From an uncultured Pelagibacteraceae bacterium (GTDB lineage Bacteria > Pseudomonadota > Alphaproteobacteria > Pelagibacterales > Pelagibacteraceae), in assembly GCA_902630945.1 (NCBI GenBank), contig CACOWV010000003.1, forward strand, positions 1-64,000: DNA of 64,000 nucleotides, in the 5' to 3' direction. Positions 8,512 to 16,428 of this stretch are shown here, piece by piece. Below the pieces are notes generated by a model. That model worked only from the letters and a program-made list of their open reading frames with translations. It was not told the origin of the DNA and did not search any database. The translations under genes and the position numbers were made by a program. The first letter of the stretch is position 1; each line of letters starts with the position of its first letter.

Positions 8512-9699
8512 TTAATTAATATTTTTATCTCTTTTTTTTGCAATAAGTTGGGTTAACGAGTCAACCATCGTATCTGAAGCCTTAAATATATCTACTCCTC
8601 TAAACTCATGAGAAACGTTTTTTTCTGGATTAGTTTTATCTTCAATTACAATTCCTTCATCAGGAGAATTATTTTTAATATAAATTAATAAAAGCCACTG
8701 ATCATCATCTGTCTCATCCCATTTTATAAATACTTCGCCCGTCTCAAATCTTCTATCTATACATCGAAAGATGGACATGTCTCTTGTAATATGTCTTTTA
8801 TTAAGTTGAAATACTAAACTACTTGCACTTCTATAAAAACTCTCTAATGCAAATTCAATTTTTTGTCTTGCTAATGTATATTCTTTTTCTTTAAATAATA
8901 ATGTTTCTCTATCCTCGTCACCTTGAAGTTTCACTCCAAGGGCTTCTACTCTCTCTTTAATTTTTTGATCTCTAATTACTCTATATTTTTCCTTAAGTTT
9001 GTTTATTCTCTCTTGGAGTCCAACATAATCTTCTCTTTTTTCTCTTAAGGAAATTTTCTCAAGTTTTTCTAATTCCTTTACTTCTCTAATTCTAAACTTT
9101 TCAATTTGTTTATCTAATTTTAATTGTTGTAAAAATTTTTTTTGTTTTTCTGCTTGCTCAATTCTAAGTAAAGCTTGTTCTTTTCTCAAAAATGACTTTA
9201 TGTCTTTAGTTCTCTCTTTTTCTAATTTAGCTTCTTCTTTCAAGGCTTTTTCCATTAATTTAACTTTTTCTGCCTCTTCATCTTTTTTTTGTTTTTCAAG
9301 AGCTAATTTTTCTTTTCGTTCATTTTCAATTTTCTCTAATTTTAATCTTCTGTTTTCATCTTGTTTTAAAATTTTATAATTAGAGATAGTTTCAGAAATT
9401 TTATCAAAAAAACCTTGGATATATTTTTCTAAATTAAAACTAATCTTAAAATTAAATTCTGGCTTTAGGGATGCTTGTAATTTTACCAATTTAAGCGCAA
9501 AACTATCTTTTTTAGCTTTATATGGAAGAGAATTATCTTTAATTTTTTTTAACTTTTTTTTCTTTTTAAATGTAATTTTTTTTTTATAAAATTTTTTTAT
9601 TTTTTTTTTTATCTTTTTTGATTTCTTTGAAGATTTATATTTTAGATTTTTTATCTTTTTAATTTTTTTTTTTTTGAGTTTTTTTCGTTTTTTTTTCAT
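8512..9699 (-). CDS. Lysine-tailed coiled-coil protein, unknown
   Basis: The 395-residue protein has three parts. The first is an extraordinary basic tail with 34 Lys in the first 54 residues. The second is a long charged Glu/Lys/Arg heptad-like region (about 110-270) that should form a coiled coil. The third is a folded-looking C-terminal domain of about 110 residues with IFRCIDRRFETGEVFIKWDE and WLLLIYIKNNSPDEG. No signal peptide or membrane segment is seen. The tail recalls histone-H1-like nucleic-acid-binding tails, but that is an inference from composition. The gene follows cfa on the same strand after a 29-base gap. Confidence 0.65.
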   Translation of the reverse strand: MKKKRKKLKKKKIKKIKNLKYKSSKKSKKIKKKIKKFYKKKITFKKKKKLKKIKDNSLPYKAKKDSFALKLVKLQASLKPEFNFKISFNLEKYIQGFFDKISETISNYKILKQDENRRLKLEKIENERKEKLALEKQKKDEEAEKVKLMEKALKEEAKLEKERTKDIKSFLRKEQALLRIEQAEKQKKFLQQLKLDKQIEKFRIREVKELEKLEKISLREKREDYVGLQERINKLKEKYRVIRDQKIKERVEALGVKLQGDEDRETLLFKEKEYTLARQKIEFALESFYRSASSLVFQLNKRHITRDMSIFRCIDRRFETGEVFIKWDETDDDQWLLLIYIKNNSPDEGIVIEDKTNPEKNVSHEFRGVDIFKASDTMVDSLTQLIAKKRDKNIN

Positions 9700-9728
9700 T
9701 ATTGAAGAAGCTTAATTCTATCAATAAT

Positions 9729-10916
9729 TTATTGATAAATATAGTCTCTAGTCACTGGAGTTGATTTATAATTTTTTGTAAGTTGAAATTGATATACAAC
9801 TTGGTCGCCCCACTTGAAAGCCATTTCACAACCAGCAAGATAAAACTCCCACATTCTAAAAAACTTCTCATCGAACATTTTTACAATTTTGTCCTTATTT
9901 CTAATACAATTTTCTTTCCAGTGTCTTAGTGTATGTGAATAATGAAGTCTTAAAACCTCGATATCAGTCACTATTAATCCAGCATTTTCTATAGGTGTTG
10001 TAACCTCGCTTAAGCTAGGTGTATAACCTCCAGGAAAAATATATTTAGTAATCCATGGATGTGGATCTCTTGGCGGATTTACTGATCCGATTGTATGGAT
10101 CAACGAAACACCATCCTCATTCAACAAATTTTCTACTTTATTAAAAAACTTTTTATAAAATTTTCTTCCAACATGTTCAAACATCCCAACACTTACTATC
10201 CTGTCAAATTTTTCGTTCAACTCTCTATAATCCATTAATCTAAATTTCACCTGATTTTCTAAATTCAACTCTTTTGCTTTTTTATTACAATAATTAAATT
10301 GATTTTCTGATAATGTAATACCTGTTACTTCACAACCTGCACTTTTGGCAATATCAATTGCTAAAGAACCCCAGCCACAACCTATATCTAAAACTTTTTG
10401 ATTTGGCTTAATATTTAATTTTTTTATTATATGTTGAATTTTGTTATTTTGCGCAGTTTCAAGATTATCATTTTCGTTTTTAAAATATGCGCATGAATAT
10501 TGTCTTTTTGGATCTAGAAATAAATCATACAAGTCGTCTTTGATATCATAATGGTGTGATACATTCATTTTAGATTTTTTAATGAAATTAAAATTTGTTA
10601 AATATCTGTAAGAGCCTCTTAGTCTATTAATTAAATAACTAAAAAAATTTAATTCTCCTCTTCCAATATTCATTAAAGCTAAGTTTAAAAAATCTGTTAA
10701 GGTACCGTTTTCAATAATTATTTCACCATTAGTATAAGCTTCTCCAAAATATAAATCAGGATGAAATAATAATTTAAAATGAAGATTTTTTTTTAAAATT
10801 TTTAATTTAATGGGTTTCTCTTTCGGATTTCCAATAATGTATTCTCTTGCATTGGCATCAACTAAAATAAACCCTCCTTTTTTGAACATTTTATCTAAAA
10901 ATTTTGCAAGTTGCAT
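9729..10916 (-). CDS. cfa: Cyclopropane-fatty-acyl-phospholipid synthase family
   Basis: This SAM-dependent enzyme class adds a methylene bridge to unsaturated acyl chains of membrane phospholipids. The SAM loop VLDIGCGWGS lies at residues 175-184, preceded by SHHYDIKDDLYDLFLDPKRQYSCAYF. SVGMFEHVGRKFYKKFF and HTIGS follow, and the C-terminal catalytic region has LRLHYSHTLRHW and FRMWEFYLAGCEMAFK. All of these are strongly conserved in the family, and the length is typical. The gene starts one base after the DapA-like gene ends, so they form one operon. Confidence 0.93.
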   Translation of the reverse strand: MQLAKFLDKMFKKGGFILVDANAREYIIGNPKEKPIKLKILKKNLHFKLLFHPDLYFGEAYTNGEIIIENGTLTDFLNLALMNIGRGELNFFSYLINRLRGSYRYLTNFNFIKKSKMNVSHHYDIKDDLYDLFLDPKRQYSCAYFKNENDNLETAQNNKIQHIIKKLNIKPNQKVLDIGCGWGSLAIDIAKSAGCEVTGITLSENQFNYCNKKAKELNLENQVKFRLMDYRELNEKFDRIVSVGMFEHVGRKFYKKFFNKVENLLNEDGVSLIHTIGSVNPPRDPHPWITKYIFPGGYTPSLSEVTTPIENAGLIVTDIEVLRLHYSHTLRHWKENCIRNKDKIVKMFDEKFFRMWEFYLAGCEMAFKWGDQVVYQFQLTKNYKSTPVTRDYIYQ

Positions 10917-10917
10917 A

Positions 10918-11802
10918 TCAAGCCGCCAAATTTGAGTTGATTTGAAAATCTAGTTTTTTTAAATTTAACATAAGATTATTAGCATCCATACCTTTTAAAA
11001 TACTTAGAGGTGGTAAAAGATTTTTATAAATTTCATCCTCTTTAGACTTATAAGTATGAAGGGCTGAAATTAGATTATATTTTTCAAATACATCTCTTAC
11101 ATCAATTAGTTTTTGGTTGTAAACTTGATCTTTTCCTTTGTAAAAATCATCATAAACTCTTCTAGCAAGTTGTGCAGTTACATTACAAGTAGCTGTAATT
11201 ATACCTGAACATCCAAGTTCTAAACCTTTTAATAATTTCGACTCTGAACCAGGAAATAAAGAAAAATTTTTTAATTTTAATTTTTCAAATAAATTATAAG
11301 AACTATCTTTGACTCCAACTATTTGCTTTGGAAATCTTTTTACAAGTTCTTCAACACATTCCACACTAAATTTATAACCACATAATTTTTCAAAATTGTA
11401 AAGAACAATAAAACACTCTGGCACTGCGTCGATAATTTTAGAATAAAATTTTATAACATCTTTATCCTCATATTTGTAATAAGCGGGTGGCATAATTAAA
11501 AATTTTTCGAAGCTTAAAGACTTAGATATTTTGATGAAGTTAATTGTTTCATTAAGAGAGTTTAGGCCTGTACCGATTAAGTACTTATTTTTATATTTGC
11601 TATCTGATAAATTGTTCAATAACTTTATTTTTTCTGAAATAGATATTAATTGGGCTTGTCCAGTGCTTCCAAAAATTGCAGTTCCGTGACATCCTTGATC
11701 AATTAACTTTTCAGCATGATTTATCGTTTTTTCAATATTTAAGCTTAAATCAGAATTTAAAACTGACATTGAAGCCGCAAAAATTCCACTTATTTTTGTC
11801 AT
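10918..11802 (-). CDS. DapA/NanA-family aldolase, substrate unknown
   Basis: The 294-residue protein is a TIM-barrel class I aldolase of the dihydrodipicolinate synthase/N-acetylneuraminate lyase superfamily. It has GSTGQ at residues 45-49 (the GTTGE-like pyruvate-carboxylate motif), Tyr135 and the Schiff-base Lys165 in GVKDSS. The region after Tyr135 lacks the NxPxRT pattern of true DapA, so this is probably a paralogue acting on another 2-oxo acid. It sits upstream of cfa, which does not point to lysine synthesis. The symbol is left empty for that reason. Confidence 0.8.
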   Translation of the reverse strand: MTKISGIFAASMSVLNSDLSLNIEKTINHAEKLIDQGCHGTAIFGSTGQAQLISISEKIKLLNNLSDSKYKNKYLIGTGLNSLNETINFIKISKSLSFEKFLIMPPAYYKYEDKDVIKFYSKIIDAVPECFIVLYNFEKLCGYKFSVECVEELVKRFPKQIVGVKDSSYNLFEKLKLKNFSLFPGSESKLLKGLELGCSGIITATCNVTAQLARRVYDDFYKGKDQVYNQKLIDVRDVFEKYNLISALHTYKSKEDEIYKNLLPPLSILKGMDANNLMLNLKKLDFQINSNLAA

Positions 11803-11851
11803 AATAAAAATTTATATAAAAAATATACTTAGTAAATATTATAAATACTAT

Positions 11852-12814
11852 ATGAAAATTTTAGCAATTCAAAACAGAATGGGTATTGGCGATACTGTTA
11901 TTTTTTTGCCCTTTATCAAGGCATTATATAAAAAATTTAATTCACCAATAAGTATACTAGTGAAAGAAAGTTCTAAAGCGGATCAATATTTATTCAACAC
12001 TGATTATATTGATAAGATTCTTATTTTGGAAAGAGCAGGTAATAACAATAATAGGCATAGTGGCTTATTTGGAAGTTTTAATTTAATCAAAGATTTAAAA
12101 AAAAATAATTTTGACAAAGTTTTTATTTTTAATTCATCATTAAGATTTAATTTGATTGCAAGGCTTTCAAATATTCAAGAAATTTATCAATATCCATTAT
12201 TTAAAAAAGATAAACAGCACATTGTAGATGTTCCAAAAAAATTCATAAAAGATAAATTAGACTTGGATGTGAGTGAAGATCCTAACATTCAAATTAGTGA
12301 AAAATCAGTGTTAGAAACTTTTAAAAAATTTCAAATAAATAAAAGTGAGCTAAATATTCTTTTGGGTATCGGGGGATCTGGACCAACAAAGAGAATTCCT
12401 TCCAGAATATTCTTGGATGTTATTAGTAAAATATTAAAGATAAAAAAATGTAAGTTTTTTCTTGCAACAGGAAAAAACAATGAGGAGCAAATTATATTAA
12501 ATGAAATATTAAACTCAAAATTTAATAATTTCTGTGTACCATTAGATAAATTATCGATTAAAGAAACTCTACCAATAATAAAAAGCTGTGATATTTCTAT
12601 TTGTAATGATTCAAGTTTTAGTCATTTATCAGCAGCATTAAATATTAAAACAATTACCTTGATGGCTGACACTCCATTAATTTATGGAAATTATAGCTCT
12701 AATATGTTCCCTATTATTCCTGATGGAGTAGAGACCGTTGGCCATAATACTTTGGGGAAAGAAAAAATAAATCCACAAAAAATTTTAGATAAAATAATTG
12801 AAATTATTAACTAG
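11852..12814 (+). CDS. Glycosyltransferase family 9 (heptosyltransferase-like)
   Basis: The 320-residue protein starts ILAIQNRMGIGDTVIFLPFIKAL, the N-terminal fold of GT9 heptosyltransferases. It has the nucleotide-sugar region LLGIGGSGPTKRIPSRIF and the late motif CDISICNDSSFSHLSAALNIKTI (compare the family's NDSGxxHLAAALGxP). It probably adds a sugar to lipopolysaccharide core or another surface glycan. The acceptor cannot be read from the sequence. The gene is single, and its last 4 bases overlap the convergent J-domain gene. Confidence 0.87.
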   Translation: MKILAIQNRMGIGDTVIFLPFIKALYKKFNSPISILVKESSKADQYLFNTDYIDKILILERAGNNNNRHSGLFGSFNLIKDLKKNNFDKVFIFNSSLRFNLIARLSNIQEIYQYPLFKKDKQHIVDVPKKFIKDKLDLDVSEDPNIQISEKSVLETFKKFQINKSELNILLGIGGSGPTKRIPSRIFLDVISKILKIKKCKFFLATGKNNEEQIILNEILNSKFNNFCVPLDKLSIKETLPIIKSCDISICNDSSFSHLSAALNIKTITLMADTPLIYGNYSSNMFPIIPDGVETVGHNTLGKEKINPQKILDKIIEIIN

Positions 12815-13314
12815 GATATATCATTTAAAACAATGTCCTTAGCTTCATTTACAATTGAAGAAAGTCTAGAAGTTTCTGGAGAAATGTCTGGATGAATTTT
12901 TTTTTGAATATTAATATACGCTTTGTTTACTTCATCTTTAGTTACTTTTTTATTTTTATCTAAATTTAATATTTTATATGCTTCTGATACAGAAATGGAC
13001 GATTGATTGTTTAAATTAGATTGGTTAAAAGAAAATCTTCCTGATCTCCTCAAAGTTTGAATTAGTCTAAAAAGTGATATCAATTGAAAAATAGATAAGC
13101 CTTTAAGCTTTAACAGCGCCAAGCTTGCAAGTGTAAGAGGTAAAGTTAATAAAAACCTTCCTCCTATTGCAAATAAAACTGCAAGAAGTATCAAACCTAT
13201 GATTATCAAAACTCTTAGAGTTTTAGATATTTTTTTTGATGAAATGTTGCTAACAAATTTCAATAGAAAATAAAAAATAGTCAATATTACTACTGTATAA
13301 ATTATTATATTCAT
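12811..13314 (-). CDS. Membrane-anchored J-domain protein
   Basis: A 167-residue protein with one N-terminal helix, a second hydrophobic hairpin (about 34-70), and a C-terminal J-domain with HPD at residues 141-143. The layout resembles the Pam18/TIM14-like DnaJ proteins of alphaproteobacteria, which recruit DnaK at the membrane. I chose the ATG at 13314 (MNIIIYTVV) over an upstream one at 13341 because the latter would overlap the divergent ptrB start. The two start codons are only 14 bases apart. Confidence 0.83.
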   Translation of the reverse strand: MNIIIYTVVILTIFYFLLKFVSNISSKKISKTLRVLIIIGLILLAVLFAIGGRFLLTLPLTLASLALLKLKGLSIFQLISLFRLIQTLRRSGRFSFNQSNLNNQSSISVSEAYKILNLDKNKKVTKDEVNKAYINIQKKIHPDISPETSRLSSIVNEAKDIVLNDIS

Positions 13315-13328
13315 ATATTTGTACCTAG

Positions 13329-15404
13329 ATGAAAATACCACAACTTAAAAAAAAAATAGAACTAAAATCTTGTCACAACAAGACATGGGAAGATGATTAT
13401 AGTTGGGTTCATCAGAAAAATATTCTTGAAGTTTTAAGTGATAGTTCGAAACTACTTCCAGAAGTAAGAGAATATCTAGAAAAAGAAAATGAATATACGC
13501 AGTTTAATCTTAAGGATACAAAAGATCATCAAAAAAAAATATTTGATGAGATCAAAGGGAGAATAAAATTAGAAGATGAGTCTTTAAAGTTTAAAGATTA
13601 TCGATATGAATATTGGACAAAAACAACGAAAGAAGGAAACTATTCTATAAAACTTAGAAAGGAAATAGGTACTAACAAAATTGAAGAAATTTGGAATGGA
13701 GATGAAGAAAAAGAAAAGTTAAAAACTGAATATTTTGGTGTAGGAGATTTAGAGGTAAGCTATAATGATAAATTTTTAGGTTATTCACTCGATTTAAAAG
13801 GATCTGAATATTTTTCAATATATTTAAGAGATATTCATTCAAAAAAATTAATTACAGAAAAAATAGATAACACAAGTGGAAGTATAACTTTTAGTTTAGA
13901 TGATAAATATTTTTTTTATTCAAAACTTGATGAATTCCATAGACCAAGAAAAATTTTTAGGCATAAAATAGGTACTTCTCCTAAATATGACGAACTTATT
14001 TTTGAGGAGCAAAGTGATGCTTTCACTGTTGGAATAAGTTTAAGTTCAGATGAGAAATTTTTTATCATAACAACATCAGACCATAACACTTCTGAACAAT
14101 ATTACTTTGGAGTTAATGAAAAAAAACCAAAGCCAAAATTAATTAAGACCAGAAAAAAGGGTATTATTTATTCTGTAAATTCATGGGATAATTTTTTTTA
14201 TTGTCACACAAATGAAAATGCTGAGGATTTTAAAATTGAGAGGTGTAAAAAATTAGAAGAGCAAAATTGGGAAACTTATATTCCCCCAAAAAACGAAGTT
14301 CTCATTGGTGGTTTGATATTTTTAAAAGATTGGATAATTAGAGCTGAAAAATCTAATGCTTTAGGAAAGATATTTGTTAAAAACTATCAAACCGGAATTG
14401 AGGAAGAATTAAAGTTCAGCGAGGAAAAAGTAATCGTGCCTAGTGTTTCATTAATACAAAGAGATAAAGATACTGATTTAGTTTATTTATCTTATTCATC
14501 TCCAAAAACTCCAAGTAAAACATATTTATATAATTTAAAAACTAAAGAAAAAAAATTAATCAAACAACAGGAAATTCCATCAGGTCATAATTCAAATGAT
14601 TATATTGTAGAGAGATTAGAATGTTCTTCGCATGATGGAAGATTAATCCCAATAACAATTACAAGACATAAAAAAACAGAAATTGACGGATCTGCCAATT
14701 TACTTCTGTACGGTTATGGATCTTATGGAAGTTCAATATCTCCAGATTTTTCATCAGCTAAATTTAGTTTAATTGATAGAAATATTATTTGGGTTACAGC
14801 ACATATAAGAGGTGGAATGGAAAGGGGTATGAAGTGGTGGAAAGAAGGAAAGCTTTTAAACAAAAAAAATACTTTTGAAGACTATATAAGTGTTGCAAAA
14901 TATTTGATTAAAAAGAAATATTCATCAAAAGGAAAAATAATTGGTATGGGTGGATCAGCTGGGGGTTTATTAATGGGAGCAGTAGTAAATCAAGCACCTG
15001 AATTATTTTTGGGAATTATTATGGCAGTACCATTTGTCGACTCTTTAACAACCAATCTTGATCATTCCCTACCTCTTACAATCGGTGAATTTGATGAGTT
15101 TGGAAATGCGAAAGATAATAGAGAACATTTTGATTATATTTTTTCCTATGCTCCTTATAATAATATAAAAAAAATGGATTATCCTCACATTTTAATTACA
15201 ACTAGTTTAAGTGACAATAGAGTTTTATTTGATGAACCATTGAAATTTACAGCTAAACTAAGGGATTTTAAAACAGATAATAATTTACTTCTTTTAAAAA
15301 CAGAAATGAATGCTGGTCATGGAGGAAAATCTGGCAGAGATGGTGCTATTGAAGAAATTGCTCTTGATTATGCATTTATATTAAAAATTGCGAAAAAAAA
15401 TTAA
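13329..15404 (+). CDS. ptrB: Oligopeptidase B (prolyl oligopeptidase family)
   Basis: This serine peptidase of family S9A cleaves oligopeptides after basic residues in the cytosol. The 691-residue length fits. The N-terminal DDYSWVHQKN is typical, followed by a beta-propeller, then the catalytic alpha/beta-hydrolase domain. The nucleophile Ser543 is in GGSAGG, Asp629 is in SLSDNRV and His664 is in NAGHGGKSGR, so the triad is complete. The gene is single and divergent from the J-domain gene with almost no space for a promoter between them. Confidence 0.94.
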   Translation: MKIPQLKKKIELKSCHNKTWEDDYSWVHQKNILEVLSDSSKLLPEVREYLEKENEYTQFNLKDTKDHQKKIFDEIKGRIKLEDESLKFKDYRYEYWTKTTKEGNYSIKLRKEIGTNKIEEIWNGDEEKEKLKTEYFGVGDLEVSYNDKFLGYSLDLKGSEYFSIYLRDIHSKKLITEKIDNTSGSITFSLDDKYFFYSKLDEFHRPRKIFRHKIGTSPKYDELIFEEQSDAFTVGISLSSDEKFFIITTSDHNTSEQYYFGVNEKKPKPKLIKTRKKGIIYSVNSWDNFFYCHTNENAEDFKIERCKKLEEQNWETYIPPKNEVLIGGLIFLKDWIIRAEKSNALGKIFVKNYQTGIEEELKFSEEKVIVPSVSLIQRDKDTDLVYLSYSSPKTPSKTYLYNLKTKEKKLIKQQEIPSGHNSNDYIVERLECSSHDGRLIPITITRHKKTEIDGSANLLLYGYGSYGSSISPDFSSAKFSLIDRNIIWVTAHIRGGMERGMKWWKEGKLLNKKNTFEDYISVAKYLIKKKYSSKGKIIGMGGSAGGLLMGAVVNQAPELFLGIIMAVPFVDSLTTNLDHSLPLTIGEFDEFGNAKDNREHFDYIFSYAPYNNIKKMDYPHILITTSLSDNRVLFDEPLKFTAKLRDFKTDNNLLLLKTEMNAGHGGKSGRDGAIEEIALDYAFILKIAKKN

Positions 15405-15413
15405 TTATTAAGT

Positions 15414-15441
15414 CTTGAAAAAATTTAAATAATTCTTACAT
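15414..15441 (+). promoter_or_regulatory. Candidate RpoH (sigma-32) heat-shock promoter
   Basis: CTTGAAA at 15414-15420 is followed after 14 bases by CTTACAT at 15435-15441. This fits the heat-shock sigma factor pattern (CTTGAAA, then CCCATNT or CYTATNT in alphaproteobacteria) and lies directly upstream of hsp20. Transcription would start near 15449. Confidence 0.65.
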
Positions 15442-15446
15442 AATTT

Positions 15447-15474
15447 TTGTTGGTCGCCTAAATGGGACTAACAA
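15447..15474 (+). promoter_or_regulatory. Stem-loop in the hsp20 leader
   Basis: TTGTTGGTC (15447-15455) pairs with GACTAACAA (15466-15474), giving nine pairs including one G-U, around a 10-base loop. It would lie at the very 5' end of the hsp20 mRNA. It does not cover the AGGAGG at 15496-15501, so it is more likely a stability element or an operator-like palindrome than a classical ROSE thermometer. Confidence 0.5.
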
Positions 15475-15505
15475 TAATAAACTTGCTTAAATAAAAGGAG
15501 GATAT

Positions 15506-15955
15506 ATGACAAGTAAGGATCTATCTATATTCAACTCATTAAGACCTTTTTCAATTGGTTTTGACGATATGTTTGATCAATTTGAAAATATGTTAGGCAA
15601 TGGAGGTTTGACTATGCAATCAAATTATCCACCATATAACATAAGAAAAACTGGTAAAGATAACTACGCTATTGAAGTGGCTCTTGCTGGTTTTAATAAA
15701 GATGATGTTGAAGTTGAGTTTGAAGATAATTTGTTAACTGTTAGAACTAAACAAGTTGATAAATCTGAAAACAAAAATAATGAAGATGGTGAAGTAATCC
15801 ACAGAGGTATTTCACAAAGGCAGTTTGCTAGATCATTTACAATAGCAGATGATGTTAAAGTAAATGGTGCCGAGTTAAAAGATGGTCTTTTAACTGTGGC
15901 ATGTGAAAGAGTTTTACCTGATCATAAGAAAAAAAGACTTATTAAAATCAAATAA
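15506..15955 (+). CDS. Small heat-shock protein Hsp20 (IbpA-like)
   Basis: A 149-residue holdase with an alpha-crystallin domain. NYPPYNIRKTGKDNYAIEVALAGF opens the domain, then VEVEFEDNLLTVRT, and the conserved strand LKDGLLTVACER near the end. It binds unfolding proteins in the cytosol until DnaK/ClpB release them. A full AGGAGG Shine-Dalgarno 4 bases before the ATG, a heat-shock-type promoter and a leader hairpin suggest strong, inducible expression. An 11-bp hairpin follows the gene. Confidence 0.95.
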   Translation: MTSKDLSIFNSLRPFSIGFDDMFDQFENMLGNGGLTMQSNYPPYNIRKTGKDNYAIEVALAGFNKDDVEVEFEDNLLTVRTKQVDKSENKNNEDGEVIHRGISQRQFARSFTIADDVKVNGAELKDGLLTVACERVLPDHKKKRLIKIK

Positions 15956-15965
15956 GTTATACCTT

Positions 15966-15991
15966 ACTTGCGAGGATTATTCCTCGCAAGT
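15966..15991. terminator. Hairpin between hsp20 and the lipoprotein gene
   Basis: An 11-bp perfect inverted repeat (15966-15976 with 15981-15991) with a TTAT loop lies between two convergent genes. The T tract is weak on both strands, so it may act as an mRNA 3' end or a modest bidirectional terminator. Confidence 0.75.
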
Positions 15992-15996
15992 ATGCT

Positions 15997-16302
15997 TTAA
16001 AAACATCCATTAGAAACAAATCCTATAACAATTTTATCCGAATTTATTTCAAATCTTCTCTCACAAGGAATTAAATATTTTTTTGAATTATAGACAAATT
16101 CAAGGTTTCCTCTAGAATTTTTAAAGTCCTCATCTGGTTTCCCTAATTCGATCTCAAGTTCATTGTAAGATTTTCCTATAAATTTGCTTAGTTTTTCATT
16201 TTCTTTTTTTACTATCGCATTTGTTTTGTCCTGAACTGATTGACAACCCATTAATATTGCTACAACTAAAAATGAGATAAAAATAACTTTTAATTTTTGC
16301 AT
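15997..16302 (-). CDS. Small lipoprotein, BamE/SmpA-like
   Basis: A 101-residue protein with a lipoprotein signal peptide: basic start MQKLK, hydrophobic core, lipobox ILMGC with the acylated Cys at about residue 20. The rest includes FIGKSYNELEIELGKPDED, which resembles the BamE/SmpA-OmlA fold segment seen in small outer-membrane lipoproteins. I used the ATG at 16302, because an upstream start at 16332 would put ten extra residues before the signal peptide. It is convergent with hsp20. The specific role is unknown. Confidence 0.7.
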   Translation of the reverse strand: MQKLKVIFISFLVVAILMGCQSVQDKTNAIVKKENEKLSKFIGKSYNELEIELGKPDEDFKNSRGNLEFVYNSKKYLIPCERRFEINSDKIVIGFVSNGCF

Positions 16303-16428
16303 ACTAATAAACTTGAAACACAATTGTGGCATAAATATAAACTTCTTAGTTGAATTTTGTGAATAAACATTATTTTGAGAGAGTATTTCTCTAAAGAATC
16401 AAATAATTATCAACTATTAGGAGGAAAT

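Noticed and set aside
9520-9700. Poly-T/poly-A rich stretch as a non-coding repeat
   Set aside because: It reads as one open frame continuous with a coiled-coil protein on the reverse strand, so it is treated as coding low complexity.
16333-16428. Possible purine riboswitch upstream of the NCS2 permease
   Set aside because: The leader lacks the three-way junction and the conserved loop sequences of the purine aptamer; only a short GAGA/TCTC pairing is seen.
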